Assembly (NCBI GenBank): GCA_015059905.1
Contig: SUZN01000008.1
Coordinates: 1-64,000 of the forward strand
From: Rikenellaceae bacterium
GTDB taxonomy: Bacteria > Bacteroidota > Bacteroidia > Bacteroidales > Rikenellaceae
Direction of reading: 5' to 3'
Length of the DNA stretch: 64,000 nt
The notes beneath the pieces are model-generated. The model was given only the letters and a program-made list of their open reading frames with translations. It made no database searches and was not told where the DNA came from. Made by a program: the position numbers and the translations under genes. Shown piece after piece: positions 40,630 to 48,868 of the stretch (position 1 is its first letter; each line of letters opens with the position of its first letter).

Positions 40630-41622
40630 CTATGGTTGTGAACGCTTAATAGGAGTCATGGCAGGCGTTACAAACGGTGGTCGTGAAGGTGTTGATGTTC
40701 GAGGTGGGCTCAAAATACGTTGTTTAGCCCCATCAAAACTATATTTGCTTGGCGTGAGTCTGTAATAATATAGACGATTATCTCCCTTATACTGCTGGTT
40801 GTGAGGGATATAGATAATATCTCCATCGAGATAATAACGGAAATCATCCTTGCGTAACTGGAATTTACCGCTATTATATCTGCCATTTCGCGTTTTGATG
40901 AAATACTCACCCTTAAAGCCTCGGGTAAATTTACGCACACCCGCATAGCCTAGGGTAAATTTACGCACACCCGCATAGCCTTCGCTCGAACCTATCACTC
41001 TGACAACTCCATCTTTTATCGTACAAGCCTCGGCGGTCTCCGTCCAGCACTTGGCAGAGCGTAAAATCTTTTTTATATTGCGAGGAATTGGTTGTGCATC
41101 GTGGAAATACTCCTCCAGCGTTGGCGCAGCACCATCATTACGCGCAGTAGGCTTCGTACGCTCAAATTGCTCCTCGGTAATAGGCGCGAGGAGTTTGACA
41201 TCTGTTGTTTCGTTTCTGTTTATAAGCGTTCCTCCCAAGTGAGGCTCAAACATCGCAATACGTCCATCATCGAGGAGAATTATCCCCTTATTCGTCCAAC
41301 GCATTGTCTCTTTTTTGACATATGTCGTATCGTCAAACTCCTTTCGCTGAAGCCAATAACGCGGAGACGGCTGATATCTTACATATTTGGTAGTGTCAAA
41401 ATTGAACATATCGCCTATGGACCGACTCCCAGTCTGTTCTTCGACAACCTCTGCTATCTCGTTGTTCCTGATGACACACCTCTTATAAAACTTCACACAC
41501 TCCCAATAGGGCTTCTCGGCAAATAGTTGCTTGAGCCTCTGGCGTTTTGCCTCCGCATCGTTCTGCGCCACAGCAACCGCCGCAAGCAGAACAAATACCA
41601 AAATAAGGGATAACCTCTTCAT
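40630..41622 (-). CDS. secreted protein with two copies of the array-family motif, function unknown
   Basis: 330 residues, signal peptide about 1-19 (LLAAVAVAQ). Two segments resemble the motif of the cassette proteins: LKQLFAEKPYWECV near residue 29 and NIKKILRSAKCWTE near residue 182, each followed by a turn like IRNNEIAEV or IKDGVVRVI. A direct repeat of ten residues (GYAGVRKFTL/R) sits at about residues 215-235. The C-terminus is Pro, Ser and Thr rich. It lacks the basic array tail. No known domain recognised. Confidence 0.7.
   Translation of the reverse strand: MKRLSLILVFVLLAAVAVAQNDAEAKRQRLKQLFAEKPYWECVKFYKRCVIRNNEIAEVVEEQTGSRSIGDMFNFDTTKYVRYQPSPRYWLQRKEFDDTTYVKKETMRWTNKGIILLDDGRIAMFEPHLGGTLINRNETTDVKLLAPITEEQFERTKPTARNDGAAPTLEEYFHDAQPIPRNIKKILRSAKCWTETAEACTIKDGVVRVIGSSEGYAGVRKFTLGYAGVRKFTRGFKGEYFIKTRNGRYNSGKFQLRKDDFRYYLDGDIIYIPHNQQYKGDNRLYYYRLTPSKYSFDGAKQRILSPPRTSTPSRPPFVTPAMTPIKRSQP
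40921..40980 (-). repeat. 30-bp tandem duplication inside the two-motif gene
   Basis: 40921-40950 and 40951-40980 differ only at the second and third base of the unit. The 30-bp length keeps the frame and duplicates ten residues. Confidence 0.9.
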
Positions 41623-41882
41623 ACAACACCTATTTTTGATTGAACAATTCTTTAAGATGGATTATCTTCTTGCCATAAAATTAGCAATTATAATCGAAAA
41701 ACGAAATAATTCCAGAATTTATTATTAGAGCCCAGCCTCGTTCTCGCCCCAAAATCAAAATGATGATAGGTTTCTTCCTCACAATAAGCCGCGATTTTGC
41801 ACTCGGTACGGTTTCGCACTCCCACGTTTTGCGCCCTTGACAAGATTCCGCCCTTCCTCGGCAGAAGGCAAAAAGAAAGAGG

Positions 41883-41920
41883 GCTATCTGACATCACTGT
41901 CAGACAGCCCCCTTTTTGTC
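41883..41920 (+). terminator. strong hairpin with T tract
   Basis: GGGCTATCTGACA and TGTCAGACAGCCC pair with one mismatch, followed by CCTTTTT on the plus strand. No plus-strand gene precedes it, so it may end antisense transcription or belong to a leader. A second short palindrome (GGGAGCCCTGCTCCC) is at 41926-41940. Between 41623 and 41882 I see no credible gene. Confidence 0.6.
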
Positions 41921-41971
41921 GGATGGGAGCCCTGCTCCCTATTATATATATGCCACCCTGGGCGAAAAGTC

Positions 41972-42126
41972 AAAAAAAAATGAGGTCTCGGAGGTATTCG
42001 ACGCCAAGCGAGCACCGCTTGTTGTCTTAGTAATCTCGTGCGCCACAGAAACGCCCTTCATAGATTACAACCTTCCGATAGCCTCTACCAACCTAAAACT
42101 ACTAACCTAAATGAACCTTAAAACTT
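41972..42126 (-). ncRNA. candidate structured small RNA, about 155 bases
   Basis: It starts just after a full consensus promoter and ends in nine U. The predicted fold has an outer helix GAGG/CCTC plus CGGA/TCCG (42082-42085 with 41982-41985; 42074-42077 with 41989-41992) that encloses two hairpins: GTAATCT/AGATTAC reading 42068-42062 with 42036-42030, and CAAGCG-loop-CGCTTG (42005-42021). The outer helix followed directly by the U tract gives an intrinsic terminator. No open frame fits. It is not recognisably tmRNA, RNase P or SRP RNA; 6S RNA is possible but not shown. Confidence 0.55.
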
Positions 42127-42132
42127 CGAGTG

Positions 42133-42163
42133 CAAAGATAAGGGCATTTTTTCATCCGTGCAA
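42133..42163 (-). promoter_or_regulatory. promoter of the candidate small RNA
   Basis: TTG (42161-42163), 20-base spacer, TATCTTTG (42133-42140) on the minus strand. It points away from the threonine-aldolase-like gene, so it is not that gene's promoter. Confidence 0.65.
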
Positions 42164-42300
42164 GAGTTTTTCAAAATTTTTTATAATATTTTAATATTTT
42201 TTAACATTAACTTAACATTCGACTCTGTTTCGCCCCCTTTTCGCTCTAATTTTAAGCCTTTTAAGTGAATTTGGGTGGCTGAAACCAACCACCCAAAACT

Positions 42301-43323
42301 CTACAACTCCGCTATCAATTTATCGACATTTTCGGGTTTGGTGGCCCAGCTGGTGGCGAGGCGGACAACAAGGCGGTCGTCGGCGAGGCGCTCCCACTCG
42401 GTGAAGGTGGTGGCGGCGCGAAGGCGCTTTTCCTGCTCGGCGTTAAGGGTCACAAAGACCTGGTTGGTGGGCGAGTCGAAATAGAGTTCGTAGCCGCGCT
42501 CAATAAATGCTCGCTTCAGGCGCGCAGCCTGCTCAACAGCGTGGCGGGCGATATCAAGGTAGAGATTATCGGTAAAGAGCGTGAGGAACTGTATGCCCAG
42601 CATACGTCCCTTTGCCAGGAGTGCGCCCTGCTGCTTGACGATAGTGAAGAAGTGAGGCACAAGCCCCTTACGCATAACCACAGCCTCGCCAAACATCGCA
42701 CCGCACTTTGTGCCGCCAATATAGAACACATCGCACAGGCGCGCAAGGTCGGCAAGCGTCACATCGCACTCCGCAGCCGCCAGGCCATATCCCAAGCGTG
42801 CGCCATCGACAAAGAGCTTCAGCTTCCACATTCGGCACACCTCCGCCATAGCCTCCAGCTCTGCCAGCGAGTACAACGTGCCATACTCTGTAGGCAGCGA
42901 GAGATAGACCATCGCAGGGAATACCATATGTTCAAAGCTCTCGTCGGCATAGAACCACTTAAGGTACTCATCCACCTGCGCGGCTGAAATCTTACCCTCC
43001 TTGTGAGGCAAAGTCAGCACCTTATGTCCTCCCGCCTCTATCGCGCCACTCTCGTGCACCGCGATATGACCCGTTGCGGCTGCCACGACACCCTCGTGAG
43101 GGCGCAGCAGGGCGCGGATGACGGTTGAGTTGGTCTGCGTGCCACCCACCAGAAAGTGTACCTCGGCATCGGGCGCTGCACACGCCTTGCGGATAGCCTC
43201 GCGTGCCGCTACGCAATACTCATCGAGCCCATAGCCCGTCGTCTTCTGCATATTTGTACGCACCAGCGCCTCCAAAATCGCGGGGTGCATACCCTCCATA
43301 TAGTCGGAATCGAAATGTTGCAT
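42301..43323 (-). CDS. PLP-dependent beta-eliminating lyase, L-threonine aldolase-like
   Basis: 340 residues. Fold-type I PLP enzyme: FLVGGTQTNSTVI, ATGHIAVHESGAIEAGGH (ring-stacking His), FVDGARLGYGL (Asp) and the PLP lysine in YIGGTKCGAMFGE. The architecture is that of low-specificity threonine aldolase, which splits threonine to glycine and acetaldehyde. No operon partner. Confidence 0.85.
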   Translation of the reverse strand: MQHFDSDYMEGMHPAILEALVRTNMQKTTGYGLDEYCVAAREAIRKACAAPDAEVHFLVGGTQTNSTVIRALLRPHEGVVAAATGHIAVHESGAIEAGGHKVLTLPHKEGKISAAQVDEYLKWFYADESFEHMVFPAMVYLSLPTEYGTLYSLAELEAMAEVCRMWKLKLFVDGARLGYGLAAAECDVTLADLARLCDVFYIGGTKCGAMFGEAVVMRKGLVPHFFTIVKQQGALLAKGRMLGIQFLTLFTDNLYLDIARHAVEQAARLKRAFIERGYELYFDSPTNQVFVTLNAEQEKRLRAATTFTEWERLADDRLVVRLATSWATKPENVDKLIAEL

Positions 43324-43347
43324 GTGAAAATAAATATTATAAGTAAG

Positions 43348-43632
43348 AGCAAAGATGAAAGAGGAAAGATGAAAGAGGAAAGAGCAAAGATACTATGTCA
43401 TTCCGAAGGAGCGTAGCGACTGTGGGAATCTCCTGCGGTGAAAATGTTTGAGATTGCCACGAGCCTACGGCTCTCGCAATGACATTATAATATTTTCAGG
43501 CTTCAGCCTGTATCTTCGGCGGCGTAGCGCATTTCATGCGCCACCCCCGCCCGCCGCCGAAGATATATTTTTCACAAAACTCCTCTGCTAACCAATGGGG
43601 GGAGTTTTTCATCTTTTCTCTTTGCTCTCAAA
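43348..43632 (+). repeat. composite hairpin repeat, copy 2
   Basis: Six 7-bp purine units (43348-43389), two GTCATT-type hairpins (43397-43433 and, inverted, 43450-43483), hairpin CAGGCTTCAGCCTG (43497-43510), long stem TATCTTCGGCGGCG (43511-43524) with its perfect complement at 43552-43565 enclosing GCGCAT/ATGCGC, an ACTCC/GGAGT palindrome, and inverted heptamers near 43606-43632. It fills the gap between the aldolase-like gene and proS. Confidence 0.75.
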
Positions 43633-43633
43633 G

Positions 43634-43664
43634 AAAAATGCCCATCCACAGGGAGGGCATTTTT
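43634..43664 (-). terminator. terminator of proS
   Basis: AAAAATGCCC pairs with GGGCATTTTT, with three further pairs inside; U-rich on the minus strand just after the proS stop. Confidence 0.8.
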
Positions 43665-43667
43665 ACT

Positions 43668-45152
43668 CTAATAGCTGCGTGCAAACAATACTCTGCACTT
43701 TGAAGGCTTGCCCGTGAAGATACACTTGCCCTCCTCCTCTTTTACATCCAGAGGGATACAACGGATAGTTGCCTTTGTAGCCTCCTTGATAGCAACCTCG
43801 GTCTCAACGGTGCCATCCCAATGAGCCGAGATGAAGCCGCCCTTATTGTCAAGCGCCTCAACGAACTCATCCCAGGTGTTCACCTCGGTAATCATCGAGT
43901 TGCGGTAAGAGAGTGCCTTCTGGAAGATGTTATCCTGAATCTGGTCAAGCAATGAAACGATGTAGTCTGCAATGCCCTCCTGCGATACAACCTCCTTGGT
44001 GAGGGTGTCGCGGCGAGCCACCTCGATAGTGCCGTTCTGAAGGTCGCGAGGTCCGAGTGCGAGGCGTACTGGCACGCCCTTCAGCTCATACTCGGCGAAC
44101 TTGAAGCCCGAGCGTACATTGTCGCGCGCATCAACCTTAACTGATACGCCCTTTGCGCGAAGCTCCGCAGCGATTGACTCCAGCTTCTCGGTCATCTCCT
44201 TCAACTGCTCGTCGCCCTTGTAGATAGGCACCATAGCCACCTGAATAGGTGCGAGCTTTGGAGGCAACACAAGACCGTTGTTGTCGGAGTGAGCCATAAT
44301 CAAGGCACCCATCAAGCGTGTAGATACACCCCACGATGTTGCCCAAACGTACTCCTGCTTGCCCTCCTTGGTGGTGTAGGTCACGTCGAACGCCTTGGCG
44401 AAATTCTGACCCAGGAAGTGCGATGTACCACTCTGCAAAGCCTTACCATCCTGCATCAACGCCTCGATGGTGAGGGTATCCTCGGCACCTGCGAAACGCT
44501 CGTTTGGTGATTTGTGACCCACAACAACAGGCACGCCCATCCACTTCTCGGCGAAGTCACGATATACGTTCACCATCTTCAGAGCCTCTGCCTCCGCCTC
44601 CTCGCGTGTGGCGTGAGCTGTGTGACCCTCCTGCCAGAGGAACTCCGCTGTACGCAGGAAGAGACGTGTACGCATCTCCCAGCGCACCACGTTTGCCCAC
44701 TGGTTGCAGAGGATAGGCAGGTCGCGGTATGATGTAATCCAATTCTTGTATGTATTCCAGATGATTGTCTCCGACGTTGGACGTACGATAAGCTCCTCCT
44801 CGAGCTTTGCTGATGGGTCAACGACGATGCCCTCGCCCTCGGGGTTGTTCATCAAGCGGTAGTGGGTAACCACTGCACACTCCTTCGCAAAGCCCTCAAC
44901 GTGAGATGCCTCGCGTGAGAAGAATGACTTGGGAATAAAGAGTGGGAAATAAGCATTCTCGTGACCTGTCGCCTTGAACATATCGTCCAGCACACGCTGC
45001 ATCTTCTCCCAGATAGCATAGCCGTAAGGCTTGATGACCATACATCCTCTTACAGCCGAATTCTCTGCCAAGCCTGCCTTCACTACAAGCTCGTTGTACC
45101 ATTTCGAGTAGTTATCCTCTACTTTGGTTAAATCTTTAAGTTCTACTGCCAT
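43668..45152 (-). CDS. proS: prolyl-tRNA synthetase, archaeal/eukaryal type
   Basis: 494 residues. Class II synthetase: motif 2 region [26 protein letters not shown], the prolyl-specific [14 protein letters not shown], motif 3 [16 protein letters not shown], and an anticodon-binding domain with [13 protein letters not shown]. The C-terminal zinc-like domain ([18 protein letters not shown]) marks the archaeal-type enzyme (ProS type 3). It lacks the INS editing domain, which fits the separate YbaK-type deacylase at 31.6 kb. Confidence 0.95.
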   Translation of the reverse strand: MAVELKDLTKVEDNYSKWYNELVVKAGLAENSAVRGCMVIKPYGYAIWEKMQRVLDDMFKATGHENAYFPLFIPKSFFSREASHVEGFAKECAVVTHYRLMNNPEGEGIVVDPSAKLEEELIVRPTSETIIWNTYKNWITSYRDLPILCNQWANVVRWEMRTRLFLRTAEFLWQEGHTAHATREEAEAEALKMVNVYRDFAEKWMGVPVVVGHKSPNERFAGAEDTLTIEALMQDGKALQSGTSHFLGQNFAKAFDVTYTTKEGKQEYVWATSWGVSTRLMGALIMAHSDNNGLVLPPKLAPIQVAMVPIYKGDEQLKEMTEKLESIAAELRAKGVSVKVDARDNVRSGFKFAEYELKGVPVRLALGPRDLQNGTIEVARRDTLTKEVVSQEGIADYIVSLLDQIQDNIFQKALSYRNSMITEVNTWDEFVEALDNKGGFISAHWDGTVETEVAIKEATKATIRCIPLDVKEEEGKCIFTGKPSKCRVLFARSY

Positions 45153-45451
45153 ATGTAATACAATTCAAAATTCAAAATTCAAAATTGCTCACTTTGAAAC
45201 AATCGGTATGTTCCCTACAATTTTGAATCTTGTCTCTGCCAACTATCGTCATTGCGAGGAGCATTGGCGACGTGGCAATCTCCAAATATGATAATTCAAA
45301 ATTAGAACACTCAAGCCCAAATAATTTTGAATTTTGAATTCTGAATTTTGAATTAACAAAAAAATGGTTACGCTGTACTAAAGTACAAAAGTAACCATTT
45401 TTTATTTAATAGAGCTATTAAACCCCAAATTTTATTGCTAAAGTTGTGATA
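45153..45451. other. repeat-filled spacer upstream of proS
   Basis: Holds TTCAAAA repeat tracts (45162-45190 and about 45320-45355), a GTCATT hairpin (45248-45283), and a terminator for the FadL-like gene: AAAAATGGTTAC with GTAACCATTTTT (about 45359-45402), containing an inner TGTAC/GTACA hairpin. No -33/-7 pair could be placed for proS. Confidence 0.65.
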
Positions 45452-47095
45452 TTAGAACTTATAACCAATTGAAAGAGTGAAATAGTTGCGGTTGAAATCG
45501 GTGCGGTAGTAAGGGCTGGCGGTGTCGAACACTCCCATATCATCCATCGCGTAGAAGAGCAGATACTCGGTCTGCTTGTTGGCGATGTGCTGATAGGCAA
45601 GGTCGATAGTCGTAGCGCCCAGCGCGAAGCCTATACCCGCCGAGTAGCAGGTGGTGCGCTCGTTGAGAGGCGTGTTGTAGTAGAGGCTCTTGTCGTTACG
45701 CAGAGCACCCTCCGCAACACCATAGCCAGCACGCAGAGCGAGCGAAGGCAGTGGCTTGAGCTCGGCACCTATGCGCAGCGTGTTAGAGCCCTTGAAGTTA
45801 TTTTTAAACTCCTCGCGGTAGTCCTGCTTCATAAGGTCGAAGCCCATAGGTATGTTCTTCACTCTCATACCGTTATACCAATCGCGCTCATAATCAACCG
45901 ATATCAGCGCAAAGCGACCGAAGTTATACGATGCACCCACCATCAGGCGTGTAGGAGAGTAGAAATCCCAGGTATTCTCGCCGTAATCCTCCAGCGCAGG
46001 TGTTGTGTCGCCGATAGGGTTGCGGCTTGTCGCCATATATGCCTGATAGCTGCGCTCCAGAGCGTAGTAGGTAGGTGTGTGCAGCGCAACACCCAAACGC
46101 AACGACTCCACAGGACGATAGATAAGACCTATCTTGGCATTCATACCCGTACCCTTGACCTCAACGGCCTGGTTGTAGTCCATCCAGTCGATAGGCTCCT
46201 TCAAAGGCACTCCGTCGGAATAGACAGGCGCAGAATCGTAGAGGTAATCCTCGCCGTAGTACATCTGTCGCTTCCATCTCACCGACTGTATGCCCCAGGT
46301 GAAGCCCAGATAGAGCTTGCTGTCGAAGTTAAGACCAAACGAGATATCATACTCGCCGATAGAGCCTCGGCTCTGCATATCGACCGTATGACCCACGCCA
46401 GCATTCACGCCGATGCGGTCGGCTGTGGTGTAGAACTTGCCGTAGTTATCCTCGCCCACGTCAAGCAGGTAGCCGTTATATGCCAGGATGCCACCCCAAT
46501 AGTAGGCATCGCGGAAGTCGTAGTTCAACGAGCTGTTATCAGCAGGGAACAGACCACTCTGACCCATCATCACCGAGAAAGCATCGGCAATAGAGCGATA
46601 GGGAGCCGACGAAGCACCACTCTCCGATGAGTAGCCATAGCGATAATTGAAGTCTGCCACGCGGTTGTAGCCCAGACCCATACTCACACTCACCAGACGT
46701 GTCTTGTGGTTCTCGTATAGGTTGAACACCACACCCAGGCTGCTCAAGGCGAAACGGCTCTGACCATTCTCACCCCAATCCATAGCGCTGTTGTCGGAGT
46801 TCTGGAAGCTCAACAAGGGCGTGAACGATATATCATTCGAGCGATACATACCCAAACCCGCAGGGTTGATACCCATCGACGCCACATCGCCACCGAGCGA
46901 TGTGAAGGCACCCGCCATAGACATCGAACGTGCTGTGCCGAAGCCGAAGTTTACCTGCGAGAGGGTGAACATATCATTACCCATCATACCGTCGTGGTCC
47001 ATCATAAGACCGCCAAACTTATACTGCGCCTCTGCTGCGCCCATAGCCGCAACGGCAAAAACCGCCGCAAGCACTATTCTCAATGAGTTTTTCAT
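45452..47095 (-). CDS. FadL/OmpP1-type outer membrane protein
   Basis: 547 residues from the ATG at 47095 (MKNSLRIVLAAV); the frame is open 13 codons further up but the signal peptide begins here. Signal peptide about 1-23. The barrel shows the FadL-family N-terminal hallmark in SMAGAFTSLGGDVASMGINPAGLGMY, followed by many amphipathic strands and a C-terminal FTLSIGYKF. FadL-type channels take up hydrophobic compounds. It starts about 70 bases after a low-complexity lipoprotein gene on the same strand, likely one unit. Confidence 0.82.
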   Translation of the reverse strand: MKNSLRIVLAAVFAVAAMGAAEAQYKFGGLMMDHDGMMGNDMFTLSQVNFGFGTARSMSMAGAFTSLGGDVASMGINPAGLGMYRSNDISFTPLLSFQNSDNSAMDWGENGQSRFALSSLGVVFNLYENHKTRLVSVSMGLGYNRVADFNYRYGYSSESGASSAPYRSIADAFSVMMGQSGLFPADNSSLNYDFRDAYYWGGILAYNGYLLDVGEDNYGKFYTTADRIGVNAGVGHTVDMQSRGSIGEYDISFGLNFDSKLYLGFTWGIQSVRWKRQMYYGEDYLYDSAPVYSDGVPLKEPIDWMDYNQAVEVKGTGMNAKIGLIYRPVESLRLGVALHTPTYYALERSYQAYMATSRNPIGDTTPALEDYGENTWDFYSPTRLMVGASYNFGRFALISVDYERDWYNGMRVKNIPMGFDLMKQDYREEFKNNFKGSNTLRIGAELKPLPSLALRAGYGVAEGALRNDKSLYYNTPLNERTTCYSAGIGFALGATTIDLAYQHIANKQTEYLLFYAMDDMGVFDTASPYYRTDFNRNYFTLSIGYKF

Positions 47096-47167
47096 TTTGC
47101 ACACTTTATATTTATGGCGTATGGCGGCAAACACTGTGCCGCCACCACCATAGATTATTCACTTCCT

Positions 47168-48625
47168 TTAACGTCCGCCGCGTGAGCCACCCGATGAGCC
47201 ACCGCCGCCGCGTGAGCCGCCACCTGAAGATGACGAGCCTGACGAGTAACCGCCACCACCGCGTGAGCTTGATGATGAGCCACTTGAGTATGACGAGCCA
47301 CTTGAGTAGCTACGGCTCGAAGAAGAACTTGATGAGTAAGAACTCCTGCTCGATGTAGCCGAGCTGCGTGACGCCGACGAGCTTGTCACCTTGCCACTTG
47401 TCGCGCTTGAGCGTGATGATGTGGTTGGGCGAGAGCCAACGGCTGTATTACGTGATCTTGTCGCGCTGCCGCGTGAAGCTGTTGAGCCGCTTGAGATGTT
47501 ACCCGTTGCAGAGCCTCTGCCCGAAGTAGCCGAGCCCCTGCCCACAGAGTTGCTCTGTGCTGCCGCATTAGACTGTCCGCGAGAAGACTGACCATAGGTC
47601 GAGCCTGTCGAAGGCGAACGATATGGTGTAGAGTTCACCGAGCCGCGATTGACGATAGAGCCTGCACGCGCTGGCTTGCCCTGCTGCACACCGCCATTGT
47701 TATGAGGCTGGTTGCCCACTACGCGTGGAGCGTAGTTGCGAGAGCCGTAGTAGCTACCGCCACCCCAGCCACCGTGAACGTGGTGACCACCGAAGCCGCC
47801 GCCAAGACCCCATATAGGACCGTGACCGATGTGGTGGTGATGATGGTGGTGATATGGACGCCAAGGGTGATAGTGACCGCCCCAACCCCACCAGAGGTTT
47901 ACGCCCCAGCCACCGCCGTAGCATATATTCCAGTTCCAATCGTACCAAGAGTAACGTGGATAGCCGTACCAAGAGTAGAACCAAGGGTCATAACGGTGCC
48001 AGCCACTCCAGCCATAATACCAAGGCGAGTAGAGCAATGCTGTGGCGTTTGTTGCGCCCCAGGTGCCGAACATCGAAGTGATGTAACGAGGCTCAACCCA
48101 CACCTGGTCGCCCGATACCATCACGTTGTAAAATGCTGGGTCGTAGGCTGTTGCGTAGGTGTAGTTACCGTTGTAACGCAGGTTAAAGTATGACGAAGGC
48201 ATACGGTATGAGAGCGACTTGAAGCCCTGCAAACGACGCGCATAAGCACTCTCGTAGCTGTCCGCCACGAAGCCCTGATATGAGTTGTAAGCCACATCGT
48301 CATCATCGTCGATGATGATTACGCCATCGGTTGTTGTCTGCTGCTTTGCCACCGCAGTGCCACCCTTTGCTGCCGCTGCTGCATTGAGTTGAGCTATCTG
48401 CGCCTCATATTCAGCCTGAATGGCGAGCGCCTCGGCTCTGCGAGCCTCCGCCTCGGCACGACGTGCTTCGGCCTCCGCCTTCTGTCTTTCTGCAATTGCT
48501 GTTCGATCGTGCGAAGCATAAAGGTCATCGTAGGCACTGCCCGATGCTGCCGAGAAATAGGCAGATGTGCAACCCGACGCCATCGCTACGAGCAACACAA
48601 CCATCAAAATTCTAAACTTTTTCAT
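47168..48625 (-). CDS. low-complexity lipoprotein rich in W/Y/H and S/G/R
   Basis: 485 residues from the ATG at 48625 (MKKFRILMVV). The lipobox AMASGC puts the Cys near residue 19. Three zones follow: an Ala/Glu/Arg coiled coil (about 45-80: RAEAEARRAEAL), a folded region that turns extremely rich in Trp, Tyr, His and Gly (about 180-290, including seven His in a row), and a Ser/Gly/Arg tail of about 140 residues. An acidic DDDDD stretch lies near residue 105. It could be a surface adhesin or scaffold; function unknown. It precedes the FadL-like gene. Confidence 0.75.
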   Translation of the reverse strand: MKKFRILMVVLLVAMASGCTSAYFSAASGSAYDDLYASHDRTAIAERQKAEAEARRAEAEARRAEALAIQAEYEAQIAQLNAAAAAKGGTAVAKQQTTTDGVIIIDDDDDVAYNSYQGFVADSYESAYARRLQGFKSLSYRMPSSYFNLRYNGNYTYATAYDPAFYNVMVSGDQVWVEPRYITSMFGTWGATNATALLYSPWYYGWSGWHRYDPWFYSWYGYPRYSWYDWNWNICYGGGWGVNLWWGWGGHYHPWRPYHHHHHHHIGHGPIWGLGGGFGGHHVHGGWGGGSYYGSRNYAPRVVGNQPHNNGGVQQGKPARAGSIVNRGSVNSTPYRSPSTGSTYGQSSRGQSNAAAQSNSVGRGSATSGRGSATGNISSGSTASRGSATRSRNTAVGSRPTTSSRSSATSGKVTSSSASRSSATSSRSSYSSSSSSSRSYSSGSSYSSGSSSSSRGGGGYSSGSSSSGGGSRGGGGSSGGSRGGR

Positions 48626-48868
48626 ACGCACATTATTTATATTATGATACTATTTTCTACTAACATAACGTACCCCGCAGCCATTTTATTACATATAGTC
48701 CAATTTTTTGCTCTCCGCACACTATTTCAGTCCGCCCCGAAAGCTCATTTTAACCACACGCAACCACTCTCCTACTCTCCAAAACTCTCTCGCCCAGGTT
48801 ACCACAGCCGCACACTACCCTATTTTACGCAAAAATACAATTATAAATCCAAATAACAAAATTTTCCG

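Noticed and set aside
41688..41897. Possible 69-residue minus-strand protein near the small-RNA locus
   Set aside because: It overlaps the hairpin at 41883-41920, has no recognisable domain, and its start lies in a terminator-like stem. It might be a conserved non-coding region, but I cannot support a gene.
43348..43389. CRISPR-like short tandem units
   Set aside because: The 7-bp units are contiguous with no spacers, and there are no cas genes.
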